NCBI RefSeq assembly: GCF_022869005.1
Contig: NZ_JALIEA010000017.1
Location: forward strand, 496,001 to 560,000
Origin: Corynebacterium kalidii
GTDB lineage: Bacteria > Actinomycetota > Actinomycetes > Mycobacteriales > Mycobacteriaceae
Direction of reading: 5' to 3'
Length of the DNA: 64,000 nt
Shown here: piece by piece, positions 29,421 through 42,870 of the stretch
How positions within the stretch are numbered: position 1 is the stretch's first letter
How the letters are laid out: each line of letters opens with the position of its first letter
Notes under the pieces: model-generated
Databases searched by the model: none
The model's input: only the letters and a program-made list of their open reading frames with translations
Told to the model about the DNA's origin: nothing
Translations under genes and position numbers: made by a program

Positions 29421-30607
29421 CCGATATGACAGATACGACAGATACGACAGAGAAGAGTACTGCTGTGACTTCCTCCCGCACCCCCGCGCTGCTGGTGCTC
29501 GGCGACGGACGGGTGTTCCGTGGCCGGGCCTTCGGCGCCACCGGCACCACCCTCGGCGAGGCCGTGTTCACCACGGGCATGACCGGTTACCAGGAGACGA
29601 TGACCGACCCGTCCTACCACCGGCAGATCGTCGTCGCCACCGCCCCGCAGATCGGCAACACCGGCTGGAACGACGAGGACGGCGAGTCCCACGGCGACCA
29701 CATCTGGGTCGCCGGACTGGTGATCCGCGACCTGTCGCGGACCGTGTCCAACTGGCGGGCGGACCGCAGCCTCGCCGAGGAGATGGAGAAGCAGGGGGTC
29801 ATCGGCATCCAGGGTGTCGACACCCGCGCGATCGTCCGGCACCTGCGGGACAAGGGGTCGGTGGCCGCCGCCGTCTTCAGCGGCGAGGCCGCCGGGCGTC
29901 CCGTCGAGGACCTCGTCGCCGAGGTCAACGCCCAGCCGTCGATGGCCGGTGCAGACCTGGCCACCGAGGTCTCCACCGACGAGAACTACGTCCTGGAACC
30001 CGAGGACGGGGCCGAGGCCCGGTTCACCGTGCTGGCCTACGACATGGGCATCAAGACCAACACCCCGCGCAACTTCGCCGCCCGTGGCGTGCGCACCGTG
30101 GTCGTCCCGGCGAACAGCCCGGTCGAACCGCTCATCGAGCAGTACTCGCCGGACGGCGTGTTCATCTCCAACGGTCCCGGCGACCCGGCGACCGCCGACG
30201 TCATGGTCGAGCAGGTCCGTACCGTGCTGGAGAAGAAGATCCCCCTGTTCGGCATCTGCTTCGGTAACCAGATCCTGGGCCGTGCCCTGGGCATGGACAC
30301 CTACAAGCTGAAGTTCGGCCACCGCGGGATCAACGTCCCGGTGCTCAACCACCTCACCGGCAAGATCGACATCACCTCACAGAACCACGGGTTCGCCCTG
30401 AAGGGCCGCGCCGGTGAGCCCTTCGACACCGACTTCGGCACCGCCCAGGTCACCCACACCTGCCTCAACGACGACTGTGTCGAGGGTGTCGCCCTCGACA
30501 ACGGCCTTGCCTTCTCCGTCCAGTACCACCCCGAGGCCGCCGCCGGTCCTCACGACGCCAATCCGCTGTTCGACCAGTTCATCGAACTGATGGAAGGGAA
30601 CAACTAA
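29417..30607 (+). CDS. carA: Carbamoyl phosphate synthase small (glutaminase) subunit
   Basis: Hydrolyses glutamine to feed ammonia to CarB; 396 residues from the ATG at 29417, which overlaps the pyrC stop as ATGA. The N-terminal CPSase domain begins near [19 protein letters not shown]. The class I amidotransferase triad is in FGICFGNQ (Cys) and SVQYHPEA (His and Glu). The first 13 residues ([13 protein letters not shown]) are coded by a 9-bp tandem repeat and are not conserved in the family; GTG at 29465 would skip them (380 residues). CarB starts the base after the stop. Confidence 0.95.
   Translation: MTDMTDTTDTTEKSTAVTSSRTPALLVLGDGRVFRGRAFGATGTTLGEAVFTTGMTGYQETMTDPSYHRQIVVATAPQIGNTGWNDEDGESHGDHIWVAGLVIRDLSRTVSNWRADRSLAEEMEKQGVIGIQGVDTRAIVRHLRDKGSVAAAVFSGEAAGRPVEDLVAEVNAQPSMAGADLATEVSTDENYVLEPEDGAEARFTVLAYDMGIKTNTPRNFAARGVRTVVVPANSPVEPLIEQYSPDGVFISNGPGDPATADVMVEQVRTVLEKKIPLFGICFGNQILGRALGMDTYKLKFGHRGINVPVLNHLTGKIDITSQNHGFALKGRAGEPFDTDFGTAQVTHTCLNDDCVEGVALDNGLAFSVQYHPEAAAGPHDANPLFDQFIELMEGNN
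29423..29449 (+). repeat. 9-bp tandem repeat at the carA 5' end
   Basis: Three units, GATATGACA, GATACGACA, GATACGACA, code Asp-Met/Thr-Thr tripeptides in the carA frame. The last two copies are identical. Confidence 0.85.
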
Positions 30608-33944
<3,337 letters not shown>

Positions 33945-33958
<14 letters not shown>

Positions 33959-34778
33959 CGGGACGTTCGGCGAACGCTACCTGGCCCGCTCCCGGGACCT
34001 GGGCCGGCTGTGCGTGGGCATGGACCCGCACGCGGGCATCCTGGAGTCCTGGGGCCTGGGCGTGGACGTCGCCGGGCTCGAGGAGTTCTCGCGCCGCTGT
34101 GTGGAGGCCTTCGCCGACACCGCTTGCGTCGTCAAACCCCAGGTGGCCTTCTACGAGGCCTTCGGGTCGGACGGACTCGCCGTGCTGGAGAAGTCCCTGG
34201 CGGAGTTGCGGCGGGCCGGCACCCTGGTCATCGCGGACGCCAAGCGCGGTGACATCGGCTCCACGATGGCCGGGTACGCCCGGGCGTGGCTGTCGGACGA
34301 CTCGCCGCTGTGCGCGGACGCGGTCACCGTGTCGCCGTACCTCGGCCTGGATTCCCTCGCCCCGGCGTTGGACGCCGGCGAGGCGACCGGCAGGGGGGTG
34401 ATCGTCCTGTCGGCGACGTCCAACCCCGAGGGGCCGCAGTTCCAGACCCTGACGACCCCCGGTGGCGGCAGCGTGGCGCAATCGGTGGTCGACTGGGCGG
34501 CGTCGCACAACGCGCGGCACGCCGGCGGCGGCAACGTCGGCGTGGTCGTCGGTGCGACGGTCACCGACCCGCCGGAGTTGTGTGACGTCGGCGGCATCGT
34601 CCTGATGCCCGGGGTCGGCGCCCAGGGCGGGGCGGCCGACGACATCCGCCGGATCGCCGGAACGGCGGAGAAGTGGGCCAGCCCCAACATCTCGCGGTCC
34701 GTGCTCTCGGCGGGCCCGGATGTTGGGGATCTGCGCCGGGCCGTCGTCGAGGCGTCGGCGGCGTTCCCGCAGGTCTGA
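33945..34778 (+). CDS. pyrF: Orotidine 5'-phosphate decarboxylase, type 2
   Basis: Last step of UMP synthesis. The 277-residue length and the motif [17 protein letters not shown] (catalytic Lys-Asp network) identify the longer type 2 enzyme of actinobacteria. The N-terminus reads [17 protein letters not shown] and the phosphate-binding end [11 protein letters not shown]. Its ATG lies inside carB by 14 bp. It is the last pyr gene; 314 bp without a gene follow. PyrD and pyrE are not in the window. Confidence 0.96.
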
Positions 34779-34823
34779 GCGCGCTGTCCGGCACCGCCCG
34801 GCGCAGTGCGAACTGGGGGTTTG

Positions 34824-34853
34824 TTCAACTTCCCCCGGTCGTAGTGCTACACT
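34824..34853 (+). promoter_or_regulatory. Distal mihF promoter, extended -10 TGCTACACT
   Basis: TTCAAC (34824-34829) lies 18 bp before TACACT (34848-34853), which has the TGn extension. It would give a leader of about 230 nt for mihF. Confidence 0.6.
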
Positions 34854-34873
34854 TGGCGCGTTGTTTCATGGTC

Positions 34874-34918
34874 GCGACCTGCGGCGCTCCTCCCGTGGCA
34901 ATGCGGGGAGGGGGTCGC
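34874..34918 (+). other. Foldable GC-rich leader segment of mihF
   Basis: GCGACC (34874-34879) can pair with GGTCGC (34913-34918), and CCTCCCG (34889-34895) with CGGGGAGG (34904-34911, one bulge). An alternative outer pairing GGCG/CGCC is possible. It lies between the two promoters, so only the distal transcript would carry it. Confidence 0.5.
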
Positions 34919-34963
34919 CGGGCGCCCGACAAGCACCAGGCGCGTACTTTCCGTGTGGGGCTG

Positions 34964-34993
34964 TTGCTATTCGGCACAGCGCATCGCTAGGAT
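34964..34993 (+). promoter_or_regulatory. Proximal mihF promoter
   Basis: TTGCTA (34964-34969) and TAGGAT (34988-34993) are spaced by 18 bp, predicting a leader of about 90 nt. Confidence 0.5.
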
Positions 34994-35092
34994 TCGTCGA
35001 GGCTGACGGTCGGACGTCGTTCCGGCCGGCTGAAACACCTGAAGTACCCCAGAGCAAGTGACATCGAACCACAGAACAAGACGGAGGAACCC

Positions 35093-35413
35093 GTGGCCCT
35101 TCCCCAGTTGACCCCGGAGCAGCGTGCAGAAGCCCTGAAGAAGGCCGCCGAGGCCCGCAAGGCCCGTGCCGAGCTCAAGGAGAAGCTCAAGCGTGGAGGC
35201 ACCGACCTCAAGCAGGTCCTTGCTGACGCCGACGATGACGCGATCATCGGCAAGATGAAGGTGTCCGCCCTTCTCGAGGCCATGCCCAAGGTCGGCAAGG
35301 TCAAGGCGCAGGAGATCATGACCGAGCTGGAGATCGCCCCGACCCGTCGCCTCCGCGGTCTCGGTGACCGTCAGCGTCGTGCCCTGCTGGAGCGCTTCGG
35401 TTTCGAGGTCTAG
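35093..35413 (+). CDS. mihF: Actinobacterial integration host factor (mIHF)
   Basis: Nucleoid-associated DNA-binding protein, 106 residues, the normal size of the short mIHF form. The N-terminal half is a lysine-rich helix ([20 protein letters not shown]). The S13-like helix-two-turn-helix core reads [20 protein letters not shown], then [25 protein letters not shown] start with GGAGG upstream. Two promoters and a structured leader suggest strong, regulated expression. Gmk follows closely. Confidence 0.96.
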   Translation: MALPQLTPEQRAEALKKAAEARKARAELKEKLKRGGTDLKQVLADADDDAIIGKMKVSALLEAMPKVGKVKAQEIMTELEIAPTRRLRGLGDRQRRALLERFGFEV

Positions 35414-35457
35414 GAGCCTTGACCCCGCAAGTACAGGCCGAAGGGCAGGGCACGGAC

Positions 35458-36024
35458 GTGTCCGGACCGCACCTGGTCGTCCTGGCGGGACCGTCGGCGG
35501 TCGGGAAGTCCACGGTCGTCGCACAGTTGAAGGCGACGGTCCCGCACCTTTTCTTCAGTGTGTCGTGGACGACCCGGGACCCCCGTCCCGGTGAAGTCGA
35601 CGGACGGGATTACCACTACGTCTCCCGGGAGCGTTTCCGGGACGAGGTGGACAGTGGTCTCATGCTTGAGTGGGCGGAGATCCACGGTGGGCTGCAGTTG
35701 TCGGGGACTCCCCGGCAGCCGGTCACCGAGGCCCTCCAGGCGGGTCGCCCGGTGCTGGTCGAGGTCGACCTGGCCGGTGCCCGCAACATCAAGCAGATGA
35801 TGCCCGAAGCCCTCACGGTGTTCCTGGCGCCTCCCACCTGGGAGGACCTGGTGGAACGACTGACCGGCCGCGGTACCGAGAGCGAGGACGTGATCCGTCG
35901 TCGCCTGGAGACCGCCCGGGAGGAACTGGCCTCCAAGGACGAGTTCGACCGTGTGGTCGTCAACCGGGACGTCACCGAGGCCGTCGCCGAGATCAGCGCA
36001 CTGCTGACCGGACGCGCACAGTAA
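35458..36024 (+). CDS. gmk: Guanylate kinase
   Basis: Phosphorylates GMP to GDP; 188 residues from the GTG at 35458. The P-loop is GPSAVGKST (residues 11-19) and the GMP-binding region reads [19 protein letters not shown]. The frame opens at a TTG at 35419, only 2 nt after an AGGAG, which is too close to serve it; GGGCAGGG before 35458 is better placed. RpoZ follows after 26 bp. Confidence 0.95.
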   Translation: MSGPHLVVLAGPSAVGKSTVVAQLKATVPHLFFSVSWTTRDPRPGEVDGRDYHYVSRERFRDEVDSGLMLEWAEIHGGLQLSGTPRQPVTEALQAGRPVLVEVDLAGARNIKQMMPEALTVFLAPPTWEDLVERLTGRGTESEDVIRRRLETAREELASKDEFDRVVVNRDVTEAVAEISALLTGRAQ

Positions 36025-36050
36025 GACTATTCGAGAAACAAAGGTGTGGA

Positions 36051-36323
36051 GTGGAAACCAACGACAACTCAACCGTCTTCGACCCGGCGGTCGGCATCAC
36101 GAACCCGCCGATCGACGATCTGCTGACCAAGGTGTCCTCGAAGTACGCCCTGGTGATCTTCGCGGCCAAGCGCGCGCGCCAGATCAACAACTACTTCCAG
36201 ACCGTCGGTGACGGCGTGTTCGAGTTCGTCGGCCCGCTGGTCACGCCGGAGGCCCACGAGAAGCCGCTGTCGGTGGCGCTGCGTGAGATCGAGGGCGACC
36301 TGCTGGAGCACACCGAGGGCTGA
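36051..36323 (+). CDS. rpoZ: RNA polymerase omega subunit
   Basis: Small assembly subunit of RNA polymerase, 90 residues. The core reads [20 protein letters not shown] followed by [13 protein letters not shown], the conserved beta'-binding segment, and [15 protein letters not shown] at the end. GTG start with AGG about 6 nt upstream. The gmk-rpoZ-coaBC order is standard. Confidence 0.96.
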   Translation: METNDNSTVFDPAVGITNPPIDDLLTKVSSKYALVIFAAKRARQINNYFQTVGDGVFEFVGPLVTPEAHEKPLSVALREIEGDLLEHTEG

Positions 36324-36344
36324 CACCGCCCTCCGCCGTGTCCG

Positions 36345-36403
36345 GGCCCGTCACGGACGTCGTCGTCCCCCGTCACCGGGGGAGGGGACGTCGGTGACGG
36401 GCC
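36345..36403 (+). terminator. Long GC-rich hairpin after rpoZ
   Basis: Nested arms pair GGCCCGTCAC (36345-36354) with GTGACGGGCC (36394-36403), GACGTC (36356) with GACGTC (36387), and TCCCCC (36366) with GGGGGA (36378). There is no T run. It separates rpoZ from the leaderless coaBC promoter and probably terminates transcription. Confidence 0.7.
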
Positions 36404-36442
36404 TGACCCGTTCCCGCCCCACGGTGGCGCGGGGCGGTGGGC

Positions 36443-36448
36443 TAGGCT
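36443..36448 (+). promoter_or_regulatory. coaBC leaderless promoter, -10 TAGGCT
   Basis: TAGGCT ends 8 nt before the coaBC GTG (36457) and no SD is present. The context TAGGCTGGTGA is shared with the promoter at 50338. Confidence 0.6.
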
Positions 36449-36456
36449 GGTGACCC

Positions 36457-37713
36457 GTGAGTGAAAACAATCTGAACGTGCTCGTCGGCGTCGGTGGCGG
36501 CATCGCCGCCTACAAGTCCGGTGCCCTGGTGCGCCACTTCACCGAGGCCGGGCATGACGTGCACGTCATCCCGACCGAGTCCGCACTGCGTTTCGTCGGT
36601 GCGGCGACTTTCGAGGCGTTGTCGGGCAACCCGGTGTCGACGACGGTCTTCGACGGCGTCGACGAGGTCCGTCACGTGCGGCTCGGGCAGGACGCCGACC
36701 TGATCGTGGTGGCCCCGGCGACCGCGGACCTGCTGGCGCGGCTGGCGCACGGCCGGGCGGACGACCTGCTGACCGCCAGCGTGCTGGTCGCCACGTGTCC
36801 GGTGGTGCTGGCTCCGGCGATGCACACCGAGATGTGGCAGAATCCGGCGACCCGGGAGAACGTGGCGACCCTGCGCCGCCGGGGGGTCACGGTGCTGGAA
36901 CCCGCGCACGGCCGGTTGACGGGGACGGACTCGGGCGCCGGACGGTTGCCGGAGCCGGAGCACATCGGGGCGTTGGCGACGGCGGCGCGGGAGCGTTTCG
37001 GTGTCTTCCGCCAGTCGTTGGCGGGCCGGCGCATCCTGGTGACCGCCGGCGGTACCCACGAGGCGTTGGATCCGGTGCGTTACCTCGGCAACGCGTCCTC
37101 GGGACGTCAGGGCTTCGCCCTGGCCGATGTCGCCGTGCAGCGTGGTGCCCAGGTGGAGCTGGTGGCCGGGGTCACCGACGATCTGCCGGTGCCGTCGGGT
37201 GCCCGGGTGACCCGTGTCCGCAGTGCCCGGGAGCTCGACGAGGCTGTCGGCGAGCTGGCCGGTGGGGTGGACGCGGTGGTCATGGCCGCGGCGGTGGCGG
37301 ACTTCCGTCCGGCGACCACGGCCGGGGCGAAGCTGAAGAAGGGCGGGGAGGACGACCTGTCCACCCTGCCGTTGACGGAGAACCCGGACATCCTGCGGGG
37401 ACTGGTGGAGCGCCGGCGTGCCGGCGGTCTGCCGGAGGACCTGGTGATCGCCGGGTTCGCCGCCGAGACCGGGGACGACCGTCATTCACCGCTGGACCAC
37501 GCCCGTGCCAAGCTGGAGCGTAAGGGCTGCGACCTGTTGATGTGCAATGCGGTAGGTGACGGGGTCGTCTTCGGCCAGGACGACAGCCGCGGCTGGATCC
37601 TCACCCCGGGCGAGCGTCCGGGGGCCGAGGAGGTCACCGAGGTGCCGGAGGCCTCGAAGTTGATCGTGGCCTCGTACATCGTCGACGCGCTCGAGGAGCT
37701 GCTGCCCGGCTGA
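36457..37713 (+). CDS. coaBC: Bifunctional phosphopantothenoylcysteine decarboxylase / phosphopantothenate-cysteine ligase
   Basis: Two steps of coenzyme A synthesis in one protein of 418 residues. The N-terminal flavoprotein (CoaC) starts [19 protein letters not shown] and contains [17 protein letters not shown] with the active-site His/Asn. The C-terminal ligase (CoaB) begins near [18 protein letters not shown] and has [16 protein letters not shown] and AAVADFRP. The product predicts growth-critical CoA supply. Start GTG at 36457 lacks an SD and is probably the first base of the mRNA. Confidence 0.95.
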   Translation: MSENNLNVLVGVGGGIAAYKSGALVRHFTEAGHDVHVIPTESALRFVGAATFEALSGNPVSTTVFDGVDEVRHVRLGQDADLIVVAPATADLLARLAHGRADDLLTASVLVATCPVVLAPAMHTEMWQNPATRENVATLRRRGVTVLEPAHGRLTGTDSGAGRLPEPEHIGALATAARERFGVFRQSLAGRRILVTAGGTHEALDPVRYLGNASSGRQGFALADVAVQRGAQVELVAGVTDDLPVPSGARVTRVRSARELDEAVGELAGGVDAVVMAAAVADFRPATTAGAKLKKGGEDDLSTLPLTENPDILRGLVERRRAGGLPEDLVIAGFAAETGDDRHSPLDHARAKLERKGCDLLMCNAVGDGVVFGQDDSRGWILTPGERPGAEEVTEVPEASKLIVASYIVDALEELLPG

Positions 37714-37759
37714 CACCGCGGCCGGGACACGGCGGGGCCGCCCCTGTGTCACCACCTTA

Positions 37760-37775
37760 CAGACTGCTTGGTCTA
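37760..37775. promoter_or_regulatory. McbR-type operator before metK
   Basis: CAGAC-TGCTTG-GTCTA matches the McbR consensus TAGAC-N6-GTCTA at nine of ten positions. The next bases give TAGGAT (37774-37779), a likely -10 box, so repressor binding would block the metK promoter. In C. glutamicum metK belongs to the McbR regulon. Confidence 0.75.
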
Positions 37776-37829
37776 GGATGGTGACGTTCGGGCGCGCACC
37801 ACGCTCAGGAATCACAAGACATATCGCGA

Positions 37830-37850
37830 CAGGAAGTCAGGAAGTCAGGA
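37830..37850 (+). repeat. 8-bp tandem repeat carrying SD-like motifs before metK
   Basis: CAGGAAGT occurs twice in tandem and a third partial unit CAGGA follows, giving three AGGA motifs in 20 bp just before the metK GTG. Confidence 0.8.
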
Positions 37851-37852
37851 CA

Positions 37853-39112
<1,260 letters not shown>

Positions 39113-39121
39113 GCACACCCG

Positions 39122-41239
39122 GTGGCGGACTCCTCCGACACGGCCGCGGGGACGGTACCCGGGGTGACCGACCCGGTCGCCCGGGTGTTGCCGTTGCTCG
39201 GTATGCCGCACCTGGACCGGCTCTTCGACTACGCGGTCCCGCCTGCCCTCGCCGACGAGGCGCGTCCGGGGGTGAAGGTGCGGGTGCGGTTCGCCGGGCG
39301 CCTGGTGGACGCGCTGCTGGTGGAGCGGCGTCGCACCACCGACCATGTCGGTACGCTGGCGCCGCTGAACCGGGTGATCAGCCCGGTGCAGCTGGTCCCG
39401 CCGCGCCTGTGGTCGCTGGTGAACCATCTCGCCGACCGGTACGCCGGCACCCGCTCGGACGTGATCCGTGCCCTGGTGCCGGCGCGGCACGCCGCGGCGG
39501 AGAAGGACGGCTTGTTCGGTGGGGGCGCCGGGTGGGAGGACCTGTACGGGTCGCTGGTGTCCCGGGACGACCTCGTGGCCGCACCGCGTGACGCGGCGGT
39601 GTCCGGGTGGGCGGGGTACCGGCACGCCGACAGTTTCCTGCGTGCGGTGCATGCCGGGCGCGAGGCCCGCGCGTCGTGGTTGTGGGCCCCGGGGGAGGAC
39701 TGGGCGGCCCGGGTGGCGGAGGCGGTGTCCTCGGTGGCCTGGGCCGGGGGCGGGGTGCTGGTGGTGGCCCCGGACCAGCGGGACGTCGACCGGTTGGTCG
39801 CCGCGTTGCGGGTGTACCTGTCGGCGGCGCAGATCACGGAGCTGAGCGCGAAGGTGGGCCCGGCCGCCCGTTACCGGCGGTACCTGTCGGTCCTCGCCGG
39901 CCAGGGGCGGGTGGTCGTCGGCACGCGGTCGGCGGCGAGTGCCCCGGTGCAGGATCTGCGCCTGATCGTGCTGTTGGGCGAGGCCGACGACAGTCTGGTG
40001 GACCCGCGGGCGCCGTACCTGCACGCCCGGGAGGTGCTGCGGTTGCGCTCGGAGCTGGAGTCCACGGCCCTGCTGGTCGGTGGGGCGCACCGGTCGGCGG
40101 AGGTCCAGCAGTGGGTCGAGGAGGGGTTCACCCCGACGCTGCGCCCGGAGCAGGGCACGCTCCGGGAACGGATGCCGTGGGTTCACGCCCTCGACGACAT
40201 CCACGACGCCCACGCCGGTCACGCCCGGTTGTCCTCGACGGTGGTCAAGGCGATGCGCCGGAGCCTGGAAGCGGGTCTGCCGTGCCTGGTGCAAGTGCCG
40301 CGGCGTGGGTACGCCCCGGCGGTGGCGTGTGCGACGTGCCGCACCCCGGCACGGTGCCGGCGGTGCAACGGGCCGCTGGAGCTGCCGGCGGGGTCGGACA
40401 GGTCAGGCGGATCCGGCGGGGCCATGCCTGTCTCCCCGCGGTGCCGGTGGTGCGGTGCCTTAGAGGGGCACTTCACCTGTGGCGGGTGTGGCGGTCACGC
40501 GTTGCGTATGTCGGTGGTCGGCCAGGAGCGAACCGCCGAGGAGCTGGGCCGTGCCTTCCCCGGGGTGCCGGTGGTGGTCTCCGGGGGCGGGCAGACGCGC
40601 ACCGGTGTCCCGTCCCGTCCGGGTCTGGTGGTGGCGACTCCGGGGGCGGAACCGGTCGTCGACGGTGGCGGCTACGGTGCGGTGGTGGTGCTGGACACCT
40701 GGCTGACCCTGGGCCGTGAGGATCTGCGTGCCGGGGAGAACGCCCTGCGGCAGTGGATGCAGGCGTCGTGTCTGGCGGTGCCGCGGGAACGCGGTGGTGA
40801 GGTCGTGGTGGCTGTGGCGCCGGACGACCCGACGGTGCAGGCGCTGATCCGGTGGGACCCGGAGGGTGCGGCCGCCCGTGAGCTGGCGGCACGGAGGGAG
40901 GCGTCCTTCCCGCCGGCGGTGACGCTGATCGCGGTGGACGGGACGTCGACCTCGCTGGAGCAGTTCGAGGCCGCCTGGACCCCGCCGGAGCAAGTCGGTG
41001 GGGTCGAGCGCCTCGGCCCGGTGGAGTTGCCGCCGGGGGTGCGTCTTCCGGCCGGGTTGGGCGACCGGGAGGCGGACCAGGCGCGACGGTTGATCATCCG
41101 GGTGCCGGTGCCGGCGGAGGCCCCGGGCGAGACGGTGGAGGCGCTGGGGGCGTCGTTGCGTGCGGCGCAGTCCCTGCGTGCCACCCGGCGTCAGACCGAC
41201 CCGCTGCGGATCGTCGTCGACCCGGTGCGGGTGGGGTAG
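39122..41239 (+). CDS. priA: PriA-like primosomal protein N', helicase motifs lost
   Basis: Actinobacterial PriA-related protein of 705 residues. The N-terminal DNA-binding domain (about 20-120, LPLLGMPHLDRLFDYAVPP) and the zinc-binding region (ATCRTPARCRRCNGPLE ... RCRWCGALEGHFTCGGCGGH) are present. The Walker A GxGKT loop and DEAH box of true PriA are not seen; the corresponding region reads IVLLGEADDSLVDP, so helicase activity is unlikely, as known for many actinobacteria. The GTG at 39122 has no SD; TAGGCA from the metK stop ends 6 nt upstream, and coupling or a leaderless start are both possible. Confidence 0.88.
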   Translation: MADSSDTAAGTVPGVTDPVARVLPLLGMPHLDRLFDYAVPPALADEARPGVKVRVRFAGRLVDALLVERRRTTDHVGTLAPLNRVISPVQLVPPRLWSLVNHLADRYAGTRSDVIRALVPARHAAAEKDGLFGGGAGWEDLYGSLVSRDDLVAAPRDAAVSGWAGYRHADSFLRAVHAGREARASWLWAPGEDWAARVAEAVSSVAWAGGGVLVVAPDQRDVDRLVAALRVYLSAAQITELSAKVGPAARYRRYLSVLAGQGRVVVGTRSAASAPVQDLRLIVLLGEADDSLVDPRAPYLHAREVLRLRSELESTALLVGGAHRSAEVQQWVEEGFTPTLRPEQGTLRERMPWVHALDDIHDAHAGHARLSSTVVKAMRRSLEAGLPCLVQVPRRGYAPAVACATCRTPARCRRCNGPLELPAGSDRSGGSGGAMPVSPRCRWCGALEGHFTCGGCGGHALRMSVVGQERTAEELGRAFPGVPVVVSGGGQTRTGVPSRPGLVVATPGAEPVVDGGGYGAVVVLDTWLTLGREDLRAGENALRQWMQASCLAVPRERGGEVVVAVAPDDPTVQALIRWDPEGAAARELAARREASFPPAVTLIAVDGTSTSLEQFEAAWTPPEQVGGVERLGPVELPPGVRLPAGLGDREADQARRLIIRVPVPAEAPGETVEALGASLRAAQSLRATRRQTDPLRIVVDPVRVG

Positions 41240-41391
41240 CCGGGTCGGACCCCCGGTGATGGATGCCAGGATTCGACGTCCGGCGTCACCGGTTCGCGGA
41301 TTCCGGTACCCGACGACGGCTCGGGAGGCTATCGTCGGGGGCACCAGGAGCGGCAGGGGGCCGGCTCTCGGGGGAAACTAGGGGGAAGTCC

Positions 41392-42330
41392 ATGCAGAAG
41401 AGGTTCTGGCGTACCAGCGAACTGCGGGCGGCGGGCAAGAGCGCCGACGAGATCGCCGGGGCGGTCCGGCGCGGGGAGATCCACAGGATGGCCCACGGCA
41501 TCTACGGCACGGAGGAACCGACCGACCTGGTCCGGCTCGCCGCACTGGTGTGGGCCCGGCCCGGGCTGGTCTACACCGGCCGGACGGCGGGGTTCCTGCA
41601 CGGGCTACAGCCGATGGTCTGGCCGGCCGAGGCGGCGGTGCCACGGGGTACCAGCAGGAAAGGCGGCCGGTATCTGCGGTTGTCGGGCGCCGGACGGACG
41701 CGCGGGGTCGTGGTGGACGGTCTGCCGGTCCTGACACCGCTGGCCACCGCCGTCGCCTGTGGGGAGGTCGCGGTCTGGCGGCGGCGCAACTTCCTGCAGC
41801 AGGCCTACACCGGGGTGCGCGGTAACGAGAGGCTGGCGGCGGACCTCGCGGCCCTGGGCCCCACGGACCGCGCCCGAGCCGCTGATCTCACCGCGGGCCT
41901 GGTCACGGGCACGGCCAGCTACCTCGAGTTGCAGGTGGTGCGTGCGCTCATGACCGCGCTCGACGGGCTGGAGGTCAGTGTGGAGGTCAACATGCTGGTC
42001 AGGGGGTACCGTTTCGACATCGTGATCCCCGAGGCCCGGGTGTGCGTCGAGATCGACAGCCGGCTGTACCACTCCTCGGAGACTGCGTCGGCCGAGGACT
42101 TCATCAAGGACCGGTGGAAGGGGAATGCGGCGGTGCGGTGGGGGTGGACGCTGTTGCGGTACCCGGACGCCAGTGTCGAGATCGCGCTCGACGAGGTCGT
42201 GGCCGAGGTGCTGGACACCGTGGAGCACAATCTGGCGCACCCGCGGGCCCGGGTGCTGCGGACCCGCGAGCTGCCGACGGACCGCGAGGTGTGGTGGTGG
42301 CATCCGGGTCTGGGGCCAGCGGACCGGTAG
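41392..42330 (+). CDS. AbiEi-like / DUF559 PD-(D/E)XK nuclease-fold protein
   Basis: Protein of 312 residues with an N-terminal winged-helix-like AbiEi antitoxin domain (about 1-50, FWRTSELRAAGKSADEIAG; RMAHGIYG) and a C-terminal DUF559/Vsr-like restriction-endonuclease fold. The active-site candidates are Asp209 in YRFDIVIPEARVCVEID, Glu220 and Asp222. The ATG at 41392 is set by the SD AGGGGGAAG; the frame is open further upstream but with no SD. It has its own likely -10 (TATCGT, 41330). No partner toxin lies beside it. Such genes are widespread in actinobacteria and uncharacterised; a role in defence or DNA repair is only a guess. Confidence 0.8.
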   Translation: MQKRFWRTSELRAAGKSADEIAGAVRRGEIHRMAHGIYGTEEPTDLVRLAALVWARPGLVYTGRTAGFLHGLQPMVWPAEAAVPRGTSRKGGRYLRLSGAGRTRGVVVDGLPVLTPLATAVACGEVAVWRRRNFLQQAYTGVRGNERLAADLAALGPTDRARAADLTAGLVTGTASYLELQVVRALMTALDGLEVSVEVNMLVRGYRFDIVIPEARVCVEIDSRLYHSSETASAEDFIKDRWKGNAAVRWGWTLLRYPDASVEIALDEVVAEVLDTVEHNLAHPRARVLRTRELPTDREVWWWHPGLGPADR

Positions 42331-42352
42331 CGGCGCCGTGACCCGGCGACGG

Positions 42353-42358
42353 TAGACT
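42353..42358 (+). promoter_or_regulatory. def leaderless promoter, -10 TAGACT
   Basis: TAGACT ends 8 nt before the def ATG (42367); there is no SD. Confidence 0.55.
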
Positions 42359-42366
42359 GTGGCGCC

Positions 42367-42870
42367 ATGACCGTTCTCGATATCCGTCTCTTCGGTGACC
42401 CTGTGCTGCGCACGGTCGCCGACCCGGTGGACGACCCCACCGGCGACGACTCCCTGCCCGCCTTCATCGACGACATGCTGGAGACCATGGACTCTGCCGG
42501 AGGGGTGGGCCTGGCCGCCAACCAGGTCGGCGTGACCCGCCGGGTCTTCGTCCACGACTGCGACGGCGACCGTGGCCACATCATCAACCCGGTGTGGGAG
42601 GCGCTCGACGACGAGGTGCAGACCGCCCGGGAGGGCTGCCTGTCGGTGCCGGACGCCGGCGGGCAGGTGACCCGTCACAACCGGGTGCGTGTCACCGGTG
42701 TCACGGTGGACGGCGCGCCGGTGGACCGTGAGGTCAGCGGCCTGATGGCCCGGTGTGTCCAGCATGAGACCGACCATCTGGACGGGGTGATGTTCTTCCA
42801 GCGCATGGAGCCGACCGACCGGCGTGCGGTGATGGCGGACATCCGGGCGAGTGGGTGGTTCAACCGATGA
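42367..42870 (+). CDS. def: Peptide deformylase
   Basis: Metalloenzyme that removes the formyl group from new proteins; 167 residues. All three motifs are intact: GVGLAANQVG (from residue 46), EGCLSVP with the metal Cys, and QHETDHLDG with two His and the catalytic Glu. The stop overlaps the fmt start as ATGA. The ATG is probably the 5' end of a leaderless mRNA. Confidence 0.97.
   Translation: MTVLDIRLFGDPVLRTVADPVDDPTGDDSLPAFIDDMLETMDSAGGVGLAANQVGVTRRVFVHDCDGDRGHIINPVWEALDDEVQTAREGCLSVPDAGGQVTRHNRVRVTGVTVDGAPVDREVSGLMARCVQHETDHLDGVMFFQRMEPTDRRAVMADIRASGWFNR

Larger units (their letters stand above)
34779..35092. other. mihF upstream region: two promoters and a structured leader
   Basis: Gene-free 314 bp between pyrF and mihF. 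It holds an extended -10 box (34845-34853), a GC-rich foldable segment (34874-34918) and a second candidate promoter (34964-34993). No open frame in it looks real on codon pattern. Confidence 0.65.

Noticed and set aside
37714..37852. SAM riboswitch before metK
   Set aside because: No SAM-I or SAM-II core; the McbR-like site gives a better explanation for regulation.
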